Shown piece after piece: positions 42,825 through 54,540 of a stretch of 64,000 bases of DNA (positions are counted from its first letter, which is position 1; each line of letters begins with the position of its first letter). This stretch comes from Phaeosaccion multiseriatum. Taxonomy: Eukaryota; Ochrophyta, other classes. Position numbers and translations under genes: made by a program. The stretch is taken from the NCBI GenBank assembly GCA_965112735.1, contig OZ218953.1:2418001-2482000 (forward strand), in the 5' to 3' direction. The notes under the pieces were generated by a model. It had not been told where the DNA came from. It did not search any database and saw only the letters and a list, made by a program, of their open reading frames with translations.

Positions 42825-45516
42825 ATGCTGTCGCTTGTAGTGAAGCGGGCGCCCCTTCTCTGCCGTGGGTATCTCTTAAACGAAGCAGCAGCAACAGCAG
42901 CAGGAGCAGGAGCAGGAGGAGGAAGGGGACGACGCGCACGGGCTGCTGGTCATCGGCGACCACGCGCGAAGGCTGCTGCTCATCTTGCTCTTGCCCTAGG
43001 ACCGCTTAGACCATTATCGACGCAAGCGGATGAAGCGCCAGGAGCGGCGGCGGCGCCAGCAGCACCTCTGGAGAGTTCCTTCACCCCTGCAATGCTCCGT
43101 CTGCTGGAGGACATGCAAAGGTACTTGGGCTGCAGTGGGTTTTGTGTGGGCTAGATGCGCCAGCACTGCCGAGCTTGATTTTCTTATCGTGCACTCGGCC
43201 GGGTTGTGCTCGTCCCGGTCAGATGGAAGCTGGTCGGAAGCTGGAGAGTCTCTTTGTCTGACCCACATGCCTCTGCTCCCCGTCCTCTCTTTCCTTGCGC
43301 TGTGCGGCCGCTACTGCTGCTGCTGCTGCTGTTGCCCTCTCCAAAATTTGTTTTCATCCAACACGTTGGATCGGATCAGTCGGCACACGGAGGTGATGAA
43401 GAGCCTGAGCGACTCCACCACCTCCCCGAAGGACCTCGGAAGGCTTGGCAAGGAGATGAGCGGGCTCGCGGCAGTGGTGCGGAGGGTGGGCCAGCTGGAG
43501 GAGAAGAGGGCAGAGGCTGCCAACCTCATGGAAATGATCAACACCAGTGCTCCGGGAGCGCCAGAAGAGGTGGGTGGGTGGGGTGGGGTGCCCATGAGCG
43601 CTGGAAAATGTGGTTCGAGGGTTCGGCAGACCAGTGAGCAGCGGATACCCGTCCCTTTCCCTTCCGACGCCACCCTCATCCTTTCTCCATGAATTTATTC
43701 TCCTCTGTAGCCTAAGGCAGAAAAGAAGGCAACTCTGTTTGGAAATACTGAATCAATGCCGAACCTCTGAATACCCAATTGCCACCAGGATGCCGAGATG
43801 TACGGCCTCGCCCAAGCCGAGTTACACTCTTGTGCCCAGAGCATATCCTCTCTGGAGGGTGAGGTGGCCAAGCTGCTCATTCCCAAAGACGTGGACAACG
43901 ACAGAAGTGTCATCCTCGAGGTAAGAGAGGGTAGCGCACGGGAGAGAGTGGGTAGACTTCTATTCAGGTCCGATGCACAGTCCAACGCACTGCTCTGCCC
44001 TCGAGCTGAGGTGGTGGGTGGGTGGGTGGGTGGGTGGGTGGGTGGGCGGGCGGAGACTCGTCCCTCTCCTCTTCTCTTCCTTCTCCTCGAAGCGCCTGAA
44101 AACGTACGCCGCTTCTTCCCTTTTCTTCTCCCTCCTCATTCTCCCTTGGACCACAGGTCCGGGCGGGCACCGGCGGGGATGAGGCCGGCATGTTTTCAGA
44201 GGAGCTTCTAGCGATGTACAGGTAAAGCGGCGTAAAGCGGTGTAAAGCCCCCTTTGTTGTTTCTTGCGAGGGAAGGAAGGTTAATGGATCACTACATCGC
44301 TTATCACTCACAAAAACGACTGTTGGTGGGTCGGTCGACCGGTCGAACGAAGTAAGAACACAAGCAAAACCCGAATCTAGTTGACCCGACCTGAAATGCA
44401 CGCCTTCCACAGTCGCGTGTGCGCGGTGAAGGGGTGGAAGTACACCTCCTTGGGGGAGACCAAGGCCGACAGTGGAGGCATCAAGGAGGCCTCTGCCAGT
44501 ATCGAGGGCGGACCCGGGGCAGCAGCAGCAGATGGTGACGATGGCGACCTCGGAGGGGTTCCGAGTGGCGTTTACGGATACCTCAAGTTTGAGAGTGGAG
44601 TGCACAGGGTGCAGCGGGTGCCCAGCAATGACACGCGCGTGCATACCAGTGCGGCGACTGTGGTGGTCTTGCCGCAGGCAGAGGCGATGGATCTCCAGGC
44701 ACTCAAGGCCAGCGACATCAAAGTCGACACCTTCCGATCTAGTGGGGTGAGTGAGTGAAGAAAAGAAGACGAGCGGTGGATGGAAGGGGCGGGACGTTTA
44801 GTCTGGTCTGTTTGTACGATGCCTTGCCTACTGGCTAGATAGGAGCGGCTCCTTATATTCCTCAAGGGATGGAACTGAGAGTTGCAGGCGTGCGTCGTTC
44901 GCATATTCGGACGTGCATTGCCGCTGCTGCTGCTAAGTTGCTCCTTCTGCTGCTGTTCTGTTGGCGCTGCCCTCTACCTCTTCCTTTCTGTCTCTCTGTC
45001 CGTGTGTGGCGTGCCGTGTCTTCAGGCGGGGGGGCAGCACGTTAACTCCACGGACAGTGCGGTGCGGCTCACGCATCTGCCCACAGGGACGGTGGTGGCC
45101 ATCCAAGATGAGAGGTCTCAGCACAAGAACAAGGCCAAGGCCATGAAAATCCTTCTATCCAGGTTGGTGATCTGGGCAGAGAGAGCTTATCTGTGAGTCT
45201 GTGATCTGTGTGATAACAAGTATCTTGCTCTTTTTTCTCGCTTGCTCGATCGATTAGGATCTACGACGAGGAGAAGAACAAGAGGGCTAAGGAGGAGCGC
45301 TCTAAACGGAGCGCAATCGCCGGATCTGGCGATCGTTCGGAGCGGATTCGCACGTACAACTTTGCGCAAGACCGCATCACTGACCACCGCATCGGCCTGA
45401 GCAAGTCGGGCATTCAGCGCATGCTGGCGGGCGATATGCTGGACGAGTTTGTTGAAGTGTTGGCGCAGAGGGAGCAAGACGACCGACTCAAGGAGCTATC
45501 GGAGGGAGAGACATGA
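42825..45516 (+). CDS. Organellar peptide chain release factor 1 (RF1 class)
   Basis: Seven exons keep phase: 42825-43120, 43380-43569, 43789-43920, 44157-44221, 44413-44746, 45026-45162, 45258-45516 (470 residues). The N-terminus [18 protein letters not shown] is basic and amphipathic, suggesting import into mitochondria or plastid. The domains follow bacterial RF1: a coiled N-terminal part ([16 protein letters not shown]), [28 protein letters not shown], then [22 protein letters not shown] (about 341-343) is the motif that triggers peptidyl-tRNA hydrolysis. The end has [18 protein letters not shown]. The start of exon 2 was placed at 43380 because it joins LEDMQ to SRHTEVM as in bacterial RF1. 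It acts in termination at UAA/UAG in an organelle (family knowledge); which organelle is not certain. Confidence 0.9.
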
Positions 45517-47120
45517 GGTTGGGGCTTGAGGCGCTGAGGCTGAGTGCCAGACGGGGCTGCACTGACTCGACTCGTTTTGCTCGGCTGGAGACTGGAGGCT
45601 GGAACGAATAAAGTTCTGTCTTTCCGGTGGGGAAGAGGGGAGGGGCGAAGGCCGAGGAAACCGAGGCGAGCGATGTTCGAGGAGATCAATCGGCCGATCT
45701 TCTTCTCCAAGCGTTGGGTGTTTATCAGAACGGAGGGACCAGCACAGATGGCCGCACACAACAGCACAGAGACAGTACAACAGGGCAGCACAACTTTCAG
45801 CACAGCGGAGGCTGTTCCACGCTGCCGGCCCTGCTGCTGTGGCCCTGCTGCCATGGTGTCTTTTCGGCGGCCTTGAGCCTGGAGCAGCGCCCCCCTCCCT
45901 CCCTCCCTCCCTCCCTCCTGGGCGTGTGTCCTTTTTCCGGCCGGTCTTGGATGGCGCACTCCGTACTCTACTCCGTGCAAGCTCTCTCTCTCCATCTCTC
46001 CCTGCCTCTCTCTCGCTGGAGAAGCACCGAAGGAGGAGGGGGGAGGAGCCGTTTCGTAAGCTCGTGAGGCTTGAACATGATGCATGCGGCCCTGGCGCGA
46101 CAGAGGCTCTGTGGGCCTGATGGATGCGTGGAGCACTGATGGGAGCGTCTGTTCTGGTCATGGCGAGACGGACAATTGCGAGTAGGGGGCGGAAAGGCGA
46201 TCCTTCCAATAAAGGCCCTACCATGCCCCATGCGGTGGTGAGACAAGGAATATGGGGACGCTTCCCGAAGGAAGACGCTGACAAGTGCGTCCACTGCCAT
46301 CCGGAAGGGGGACGAGGGCGGAAGGCGGTAGGGCTGAATGACACGGTGCCCGAGTCGCTGAAGGCAGTCCCACGTGGCTTGTTGCAGGTGGCCAGGTAGG
46401 TTGAGGTTGCTGCGGAGACAAAGCTGTACCCTTTCTCGTTTAGAAAGAAGGGTGGGCGTGGTAAGGAGGAAGGGAGGAAGGGAGGAAGGGAACGATATCC
46501 ATCCTTGGTGCTGCTCCCTGTCGGACGTCGTCGCTGTTGTGGGCGGTAATGGCAGAGTCAGTCGAGGTGATTCGTTCGTGAAGTGTGTAACCTGTCAACT
46601 GGAGCGAGACGCCTCGGTATGTATGAGGAGGCGACCGCTGGTAGATAGTGGCAGGGTAGGTTAGCAGTAGCAGCAACAGCAGGAGGAGGAGGCTAAAGAT
46701 GGAGGAAGCCCTACGCCTTTGTGCACAGAGTACAAGAGGCTCAATGCAAGCTCCTTCATAGTCAGAGGCCTAGCGATACACAGTGTGGGGAAAATAGAAA
46801 ATAGCCGCAAGTGGGGCGTTTCACGTTGCAGCATACGCCGCTGTACACTGCATAGAACGCCAGGGGATTGTGTTGTAATTACGTTGGCTGTTGTAACTGT
46901 GATGTGGGCGATGCTCCAGACTGCTTTCTTGAACGCGTTGGTGATTCGGCCCAAGTTGGGTTGGAGGGCTGCCAATGCCCCCAATGCTCAGTACCAAAAT
47001 GCACAATGCTCAAGGCTCAAGTCCTCGTTCCCTGCATACAAGTACACTGCCCCTGGCTGGCTCGCTGGCTCGCTGGCTCGCTGGCTGGCTGGCTGGCTGG
47101 TTGGCGGGCTGGTTGGCTGG

Positions 47121-47152
<32 letters not shown>

Positions 47153-47153
47153 T

Positions 47154-47205
<52 letters not shown>

Positions 47206-47536
47206 TGGCTGGCTGGCTGACTGGCTGGCTGGCGGTGCAGGTGCGTGTGGGATGTCTTGTATCGCTGCTCCTGCGAGAGGAGAGGACTTGGAGCCGTGCA
47301 CAGTCCGGGGCCGACATGTCGTCTTGTTTCTCTCGTGGCGACAGGTCAAGGGCGGCGACTTGCCCGCAGAGGGCGTGTCTTGGGGCCTTGGGGGATGCTC
47401 TCGATCCCTGGGAAGCTGCGAGGCCGAAGTCGGTCGTTTCGAAGTGCCGTTTCGTTGACGCCTTAGGTGGATAGCGACTCCATTATTAATTCTGAAAAAC
47501 TGAAAACTGGGTACAGCGAGCGTCAGTCACAGACAG
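45517..47536. other. Two-kilobase region without a supported gene
   Basis: It lies between the RF1 stop and the stop of the unknown membrane-protein gene on the other strand. Several frames of 60-280 codons are open on both strands, but none shows a domain, a coherent exon structure or conserved-looking composition. It contains short GGAGG and GCAGCAACAGCAGG tracts and a (GGCT)n satellite near 47055-47235. Untranslated regions or a noncoding RNA are possible but not shown. Confidence 0.4.
47055..47235. repeat. (GGCT)n tetranucleotide satellite
   Basis: About 180 bases of GGCT/GGTT/CGCT units. The frames across it read as LAGW or QPAS repeats and are not genes. Confidence 0.9.
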
Positions 47537-49378
47537 TCACGGGGGGTGGTGAAGGTCGTCGCACGCCCCGTACTCAGTCTTCTGTATCGAAGTGCTCCCC
47601 GCCCTTCCCACACATGGCCGCAGCAGCCTCTGCTCCTGGCTATCCAGACCACAACAGGTACCACCACTCGCAGCGCTGCCATTCCCTCCGAGAAGACCTC
47701 TCTCTTCGTCTCTGCGATTGGAGGGGGGGTGGTACATGCTCTCCTCCTCCTCCTCCTCCTCCTCCTCCTCCTCCTTCTCCTCCTCCTCCTCCTCCTGAGG
47801 ACCTGAACAGAGCTCCGATGAGCCGGCTCTTCCCGTCTCCCCCCCTCCTCTTCCTCCTCCTCCTACTCCTCCTCCTCCTCCTCCTCCTCCTCCTCCTCCT
47901 CCTCCTCCTCCTCCTCCTCCTCCTCCTCCTCCTCCTCCTCCTCCTCCTCCTCCTCCTCTTCTTCTTCTTCTTCTTCCTCCTCCTCCTCCTCCTCCTCGAA
48001 GACAAGCCTCAGTCCCACCATCATCGTCGTAGAGCCTGCAAGAGGGCGAGAGCCGCACGAGCGCCGCGACAAGGAGCACCACAGCGAACATCCCATACAT
48101 TCCGCACCTCAACAGCAGCCACAGAGGCTCCTCACAGTCAATTCTGCTGCGGCTGCTGCTGCTGCTACTACTACTACTACTACTACTGCTGCTGCTACTG
48201 CTCCCCCTGAGTCCCTCGCTGTCGGCCAAGAGATTCGAGGGATCGTCGCCGCTCACCAGCTTCAGTTGGAGCTGGCCGACCCCTGTCTGTTCGCTGCCAT
48301 CCCTTCCTAACACGCTCCCCTCTGCCTCGTCATGTCCGCCTTCATCTTCTTCCCTAGGCGCACCTGTGAACCACTCTCCCGCGAAGGGCTCTCCGAGATT
48401 GCTGCTGCTGCTGCCCACATGACTGTTGGTTTTGTCCGCAGGAACAAAGTCGAGCGGTGATGCCCCTGGACGAAGAGTAGGAGAAGGAGAAGGAGAAGGG
48501 TGACGCGCAGGGGAGAGATAGGGAGAAGCGGCGGCGCGGGGAAAAGGGGCCTCCGGCGCGGGGGTGGAGCTCGCAAACGTCACGACAGTCACCGCCTGCT
48601 CCATCGCATGGCAGGTGTAGGCCTCGCCCGAGGAGGAAGAGGCGGGGGGAGGCCAAGCGAAGCGAAGCGGGAGGGCTCGTGTGGCGTCCATATCGAATGC
48701 CTGGATGCCCTTGATGCCCTCGCTGTCAGAGGCTCTCCACGGGTGGGAGGAGTCACCGCTGCTGCTCCTGCCCATACGACTACCACTGCTGCTGCTGTTG
48801 TTTTTGTTGCTGCTGCTGCCGTCCGTGCCATTTGCGTTGGCATCGTTGGCACAGCACGTTTCGTAGTCCAGAAACGCAAAAGCCCACCCATCGTAACAGC
48901 CCGAGCCACCAGCCCGTGTCCGCTGCATGTCCATTGGAGTGATGACAGAGAACAACAGAGACAGATAGAGAGACATGAGGGCATCAACGAGTACAAAGGC
49001 CGGTGCAACAGCGAGGACACACCACACGAAAGCGAGGAAGCTTTGGTGCCACAGCACATGAACCCCCTCCTTTGCTTCCGTACCTTGGCTTCTGTGCACA
49101 CGCAGCACCAATCCCCCCAGCCCCTGTCGCACGTGAGAGACGCCTTGTACAAGAGATGACCCACGTGATCCCACTTGAACCGCTCATCCTCATCCTCGCC
49201 CTCCTCGTCAGCTGAACCACACCCAGACCCTGACCAGTTAGACCCATACGAAGAGATCGAGCTGCCGCCGGCGAAATGAGAATGGTAGGCCTCTTCTTCG
49301 GCCCGGTCACGGCTGTCAGGGGGTGTTTCTGGTGTTTCAGAATGGACCCAAATGGTGCTTCCCGCCCCCACACCTGCG

Positions 49379-49411
<33 letters not shown>

Positions 49412-51315
49412 ACCACCAACTGCTGCTGCCGCCGTTGCTGATCTTCGCCCCGCTGGCCCTGCGTGCCCCCCCGTGAGGAAGACACGCGGGCAGAAGGTGG
49501 CTCGTCGTCACGCCACCCCCAGGTTTCCCCCTCCGACCCTCCTTGGTACTCCCCTCTTCCTCCTCCTGCTCTCTCTTCCTGCCCCCCCTCCCTTCCAGCT
49601 ATTCCTCCTCCCTCCTTCCCCTCCTCCTCCTCCTCCTCCTCCTCCTCCTCCTCCTCCTCCTCCTCCCGTCCTCCCTCCTGTCCTCCGACTTCTCCTCCTC
49701 CATTCTTATCCCCCTCCTCCTCCTCTTCGCCACCATCATGTCCAGCAGGAGCAGTAGGGCCCTCACCGAGGGTAAAGCCGAAACCGTATCCAACCATGAG
49801 CTGCTTGCAGCATTGCGCAGTGCCTCCGCCTCCGCCTCCTCCTCCCGTTACAAGCAGCTGACCGCGGCACTTCCTCATCGCCTTCCGCAGCGCCTGTCCC
49901 TCCAGTACCCCCCGCATCTCCTCCCTGCCATCACCAGCTCCTTCGCCCCCTCCGCTCGAGTGGGAAGAGGAGAATGCGGAGAATGAGGGGGAGGAGGAGG
50001 GGGAGGAGGAGGAGGAGGAGGAGGAGGAGGAGGAGGAGGAGGAGGAGGAGGAGGAGGAGGAGGAGGAGGAGGAGGAGGAGGAGGAGGAGGGGGGGGGGGG
50101 GGAGCTTTGGTTTGGAGCGTCCGCGAGAGTGCCACAGAGGATGCCGCTGGGCGGGCAAGCCCCCCGTCCTTGGAAACCGCCCCCCGGCGAATCAGGCTCG
50201 CACGTCCCGCAGCCGCTGCCGCCGCCCCGAGAGCTCCATTCAAAGGGCTGCTGCTCCATTCCGAAACTCATGAGCGCGCGCGTATTAACTTGGACTCCAC
50301 CCCCTCCTCCTCCCCCCAGAGACATGTCGCGGTCGTTCGTGAAGAACCTGCCCTCCAGACCTCCACCTCCGCCCCCACCTGTCGTCGCTAACAACATCCC
50401 GTTGCAGAGGATTTGAAAGCCCGCCCCGCTGCCCCCCCCCATCTCGACTTTGAGGCCTCCTTGTCGTTGTTCACCCCCACCACCGCCATTGGCGAAGCGA
50501 GCCACAGGAGCCCATCCGAAGACATGCGTCTGCTGCAGGACATCAGCCAGGGACAGGTTGGCCTTGACGGTGGGCAGGGGGAAATCCAGCAATGACACTA
50601 GGTACTCGCCGAGGCCCTTCCACCCAACCTGAGCCAGGGTGAGCACAAGATCGCCGCAGCTCGCCATGAGGTCGTACAGAGGCATGCCTCCTTCACCCGG
50701 CTCCCCATCTCTTCGGGCGCACTGAGCAGCGGTCTCCTTCCAGCCCTCACGTAGAGCCGCTTTCTCTCCGGGACCTACCGCACTGTGGTCGAAACGGTAG
50801 CTGATGCCAAGGGGCGGTCAGCAAGCAGAAGGAGAGGTGGGATGATGAGAGGGAATACAGAACAAAGAACGGGCGATGAGAAATGGACAGCAAGGGATAA
50901 GAGAGGAGAGGGGTGCGTGTTCTAAGAGAGTTTTAACGAAGATACCGCCGATAAGTATCACGGTTCAACTGTCCTTCTTTGATCTCTGCCCCAAAAAGGA
51001 TTGACAACAAGATTGCTTGAAGCACACCGCGCCGCCCACCAGTAGAGCAGCAAAGAGGGCACCATCAGACCATGGGAGCAACAGAGAGGGAAAGGGATTG
51101 TGATCCCACCTGGTCATAGGAAGGTCTTCGCCAATAGCCTGGGAGACCCATTGCTGCACGGTGTCCACGAAATGCAAAGCAGAGCAATTCAGATACTTGT
51201 CGATGTGATGGGTTCTTTCCTCGTAAGCCGGTCCTGCTGTCCCTACTGCTGCTCCTGAGCCTGCTGCCGATAACGACAGGAGCGATGCCAATAGTTCAGA
51301 CGCCTGCTTCAACAT
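47537..51315 (-). CDS. Unrecognised Cys-containing membrane protein with low-complexity linkers
   Basis: Exon 1 (51315-51110) begins MLKQASELLASLLSLSAAG, a likely signal peptide. It joins in phase to exon 2 from 50800, which reads SYRFDHSAVGPGEKAALREGWKE and continues to about 49110. A third part to the stop at 47537 is in another frame. It contains the hydrophobic FLAFVWCVLAVAPAFVLVDA with a second stretch after it, and later LLLRCGMYGMFAVVLLVAAL, so one to three membrane spans. The shift near 49110-49050 may be a roughly 60-base intron (donor GTGCTGCG, acceptor CACCAAAG) or an indel. Long Ser, Gly, Glu and Gln tracts fill the rest; Cys pairs such as GDWCCVC suggest an extracellular or lumenal disulfide-bonded part. 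I do not recognise the family and give no function. One interspersed TTGGTGGTACAG copy lies in its Gln-coding tract. Confidence 0.55.
47736..47995. repeat. (CTC)n tracts coding poly-Gly and poly-Glu
   Basis: CTC/CTT runs of about 45 and 140 bases near the end of the unknown membrane-protein gene. On the coding strand they give an acidic Glu run and a Gly run of about 40 residues. In other frames they produce spurious poly-Arg, poly-Leu and poly-Ser proteins. Confidence 0.9.
49984..50103. repeat. (GGA)n tract coding poly-Ser in the membrane-protein gene
   Basis: About 110 bases of GGA ending in a run of G. On the coding minus strand the frame reads TCC, giving about 35 consecutive Ser. Confidence 0.85.
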
Positions 51316-51880
51316 ATCTTCACATGGCCTTGGACCTGTCCAGGAGGTGGAGAGGGAGCGGAGAGCGGCGAAGATTTATATATTACACCCTTAAGGCGCG
51401 GAAGATAGGCCAGGTAAAAGTAAAATCTGTGATTCTGTGCGACGACGAGTGTGAACAACACGTGGGGTGGCGGTGGTACATTTTTTTTTTTTAGCGCGCG
51501 TTCCTGCTTGGAATCAAGGGACGATGACACCACCATCTCCTTCACTGCCATCTACAACCATCCACTGCCATCCCCTACCCTGCCATCTCCCACCATCCAA
51601 TGCCATCCCCCACCCTGCCATCTACCACCATCAACTGCCATTCCCTACCCTGCCATCTACCACCATCCACAGATCCTGCTTCACATGACCCACCTCGTGT
51701 GGGGAGGTTTCGTTGTGCAGATGAGGGGGTGTACGTGTGCAGGTGTGTGTGTGAGTGTGTGTGCGAGTGTGACAGAATGTGTGTGTGAGAGAGATAGATG
51801 TGGAGAGTATGTGTTTGTGTGAGAGAGAGGATGTGAGTTTGTGTGAGAGAGACAGATGTGGGTGTGCGTGTGAGAGAGAG

Positions 51881-51925
<45 letters not shown>

Positions 51926-52458
51926 CCCTCTTCTGGTGGGTGACAGGTGGGTGGGAGGGGACGAAAAAAGGAGAATATTTGAGAATATCATAATAGCACT
52001 TCCATGCATTCCTCATCCACCTCTCTTCTCTCCGTTCTCTCCCTCTCTCTCTCTCCCTCCCTCCCTCTCCCTCTCGATCTTTGTCTCCCTCTCCTCTTGC
52101 TCCTCCATTGGCAGAGGGGAAGGTTGAGGTGGTTGCGAAGGCAAAGGACGGGCTCGCCCCAAACCCTAGCAGCAGCACTGACCCAACTAGTGACCCAAGC
52201 AGCAGCAGTACTGACCCAAAGACCAGCAGCAATAGTGAGCCAAGCAGCTTCCTTGTCACCCCACGCCTTCTGTGTGCACGTGGCTCTGAAGTCTAAAGTC
52301 ACTCCTAGCACAAGCAGCAATGGCAGAGCTGTACGAAATACACTGGAGCTGGGCGCGAGACCTTCTTTCCGCATCTCCTCCAGCAACTCCAGCGCCTTGT
52401 CATACTGCCCTGTCTTAGCGCAAGCATCAATCGCAGAGGTGTACGAGACTTCATTGGA
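51316..52458. other. Intergenic region with minisatellite and an unread PPR extension
   Basis: This is the space between the start of the unknown membrane-protein gene and the stop of the tandem PPR gene. It holds a T-run near 51481, a 35-bp minisatellite at 51549-51671, GT-rich microsatellites at 51730-51925, and CTCT-rich DNA. From 52458 down to 51988 the minus strand stays open in the same frame as the PPR gene, past its stop. The first 38 codons of it encode one more PPR motif. Confidence 0.5.
51549..51671. repeat. 35-bp minisatellite, about 3.5 copies
   Basis: Unit of about 35 bases beginning CCATCTACCACCATCAACTG with single-base variants (CCATCTACAACCATCCACTG, CCATCTCCCACCATCCAATG). 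It lies in intergenic DNA. Confidence 0.85.
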
Positions 52459-54540
52459 TTAAAGCCCTTCCCTCCTCATCTCCTCCAGCAACTCCAGCGC
52501 CTTCTCGTACTTTCCTGCCTTGTCACAAGCATCAATCGCAGAGTTGTACGAGACTTCATCGAGTTGAAGCCCTTCCCTCCGCATCTCCTCCAGCAACTCC
52601 AGCGCCTTGTCATACTGCCCTGCCATAGCACAAGCAGCAATCGCAGAGTTGTACGAGATTTCATTGGGTTGAAGCCCTTCCCTCCGCATCTCCACCAGCA
52701 ACTCCAGCGCCTTCTCGTGCTCTTTTGCCTTTCCACAAGCAGCAATCGCAGAGTTGTACGAGATTTCATTGGGTTGAAGCCCTTCCCTCCGCATCTCCTC
52801 CAGCAACTCCAGCGCCTTCTCGTGCTCTTTTGCCTTTCCACAAGCAGCAATCGCAGAGTTGTACGAGATTTCATTGGGTTGAAGCCCTTCCCTCCGCATC
52901 TCCTCCAGCAACTCCAGCGCCTTCTCGTGCTCTTTTGCCTTGCCACAAGCAGCAATCGCAGAGTTGTACGAGATTTCATTGGGTTGAAGCTCTTCCCTCC
53001 GCATCTCCTCCAGCAACTCCAGCGCCTTGTCATACTGCCCTGCCTTTGCACAAGCAGCAATCGCAGAGTTGTACGAGATTTCATTGGGTTGAAGCCCTTC
53101 CCTCCGCATCTCCTTCAGCAACTCCAGCGCCTTCTCGTGCTCTCCTGCCTTAGCACAAGCAGCAATCGCAGAGTTGTACGAGATTTCATTGGGTTGAAGC
53201 CCTTCCCTCCTCATCTCCTCCAGCAACTCCAGCGCCTTCTCGTACTGTCCCGCATTGCCACAAGCAGTAATCGCAGAGCTGTACGAGATTTCATCGGGTT
53301 GAAGCCCTTCCCTCCGGATCTCTTCCAGCAACTCCAGCGCCTTCTCGTACTTTCCTGCCTTGCCACAAGCAGCAATCGCGGAGCTGTACGAGATTTGATT
53401 GGGTTGAAGCCCTTCCCTCCACATCTCCTTCAGCAGCTCCAGCGCCTTCTCGTGCTTTCCTGCCTTAGCACAAGCAGCAATCGCAGAGCTGTACGAGATT
53501 TCATCGGGTTGAAGCCCTTCCCTCCGCATCTCCTTCAGCAACTCTAGCGCCTTCTCGTACTGTCCCACATTGCCACAAGCAGCAATCGCAGAGTTGTACG
53601 AGATTTCATCGGGGTGAAGCCCTTCCCTCCGCATCTCCTCCAGCAACTCCAGCGCCTTCTCGTACTGTCCCGCATTGCCACAAGCAGCAATCGCGGAGTT
53701 GTACGAGATTTCGTTGGGTTGAAGCCCTTCCCTCCGCATCTCCTCCAGCAACTCCAGCGCCTTCTCGTGCTCTCCTACCTTTGCACAAGCAGCAATCGCA
53801 GAGCTGTACGAGATTTCATTGGGTTGAAGCCCTTCCCTCCGCATCCTCTCCAGCAACTCCAGCGAATTCTCGTGCTGTCCCGCATTGCCACAAGCAGTAA
53901 TCGCAGAGCTGTACGCGATGACACCGGGGTGAAGCCCTTCCCTCCGCATCTCCTCCAGTAAGACCAGCGCCTTCTCATACTCTCCTGCTCTACCACAAGC
54001 AGCAATTGCAGAGCTGTACGTGATGACATCGGGTTGGAGGCCGCTTGCCTTCATTTCATCGAGCAGGGCAAGCGCACCCTTCCATCGCCGAGCTTTGCCT
54101 ACGGCAGTAATGGCGGCATTAAACAAAATGACATTCATTCGAAGCCCTGTTGCCTTCGCCTCCTCAATCGCTCTTGCCACCCCCCTCCAGTTCCCCTTTT
54201 TTCCAAGTCTCTGGATCTCCTTAATCAGCTCTATTTGCTTCTGTCGTCCTGCACGGTTGCCACCTCGTCTCTGCTGCGTCCCTCCCGTCATACCCCTGGT
54301 TCCAAGGAGGTGGAGCGAGGGAGTTGCCGATCGTCGCTCAACATGTGCCGGGGCTGGGAGGAGGGAATTGGTCGAGACCCATCTTCCCCACCAGGACGTG
54401 GAAGCAGCGGCAGGAACACCACCTCCACCAGCTTCAAAAACACCTCCTCCTCCCACGAGACAATGGGGACATACTGCTGCGGCTGTTGCCCCTCCTGACG
54501 TCCTCCGAGGACGAGAACGTTTGACTGCCCGAACAAACAT
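52459..54540 (-). CDS. Tandem pentatricopeptide repeat (PPR) protein
   Basis: A single exon of 693 residues. MFVRAVKRSRPRRT at the N-terminus is basic and could be an organelle presequence. From about residue 140 there are 16 consecutive 35-residue P-type PPR motifs (for example EISYNSAIAACGKAKEHEKA), the last cut short by the stop. P-type PPR proteins bind organellar RNA one base per motif, read by residues 5 and 35. The central repeats are almost identical in DNA (105-bp unit), so they spread recently by duplication or conversion. The stop is a TAA where all other repeats have CAA (CTTTAATCC against CTTCAACCC), and the frame continues with another PPR motif. The gene could therefore be a shortened allele. 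It is head to head with the nicotinamidase-like gene. Confidence 0.92.
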   Translation of the reverse strand: MFVRAVKRSRPRRTSGGATAAAVCPHCLVGGGGVFEAGGGGVPAAASTSWWGRWVSTNSLLPAPAHVERRSATPSLHLLGTRGMTGGTQQRRGGNRAGRQKQIELIKEIQRLGKKGNWRGVARAIEEAKATGLRMNVILFNAAITAVGKARRWKGALALLDEMKASGLQPDVITYSSAIAACGRAGEYEKALVLLEEMRREGLHPGVIAYSSAITACGNAGQHENSLELLERMRREGLQPNEISYSSAIAACAKVGEHEKALELLEEMRREGLQPNEISYNSAIAACGNAGQYEKALELLEEMRREGLHPDEISYNSAIAACGNVGQYEKALELLKEMRREGLQPDEISYSSAIAACAKAGKHEKALELLKEMWREGLQPNQISYSSAIAACGKAGKYEKALELLEEIRREGLQPDEISYSSAITACGNAGQYEKALELLEEMRREGLQPNEISYNSAIAACAKAGEHEKALELLKEMRREGLQPNEISYNSAIAACAKAGQYDKALELLEEMRREELQPNEISYNSAIAACGKAKEHEKALELLEEMRREGLQPNEISYNSAIAACGKAKEHEKALELLEEMRREGLQPNEISYNSAIAACGKAKEHEKALELLVEMRREGLQPNEISYNSAIAACAMAGQYDKALELLEEMRREGLQLDEVSYNSAIDACDKAGKYEKALELLEEMRREGL
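52470..54020. repeat. 105-bp tandem repeats coding PPR motifs
   Basis: About 15 direct copies of a 105-bp unit containing GGTTGAAGCCCTTCCCTCC on the plus strand. Copies between about 52640 and 52990 (motifs 10-13) differ by only a few bases, while the outermost ones diverge more. The unit length keeps the reading frame. Confidence 0.9.

Noticed and set aside
45540-46420. Possible 240-280-codon gene on the minus strand
   Set aside because: Overlapping open frames on both strands, no domain, no exon structure, composition like untranslated GC-rich DNA.
47592-48210. Poly-Ser, poly-Leu and poly-Arg proteins on the plus strand
   Set aside because: Shadow frames of CTC tracts that encode Gly/Glu in the minus-strand gene.
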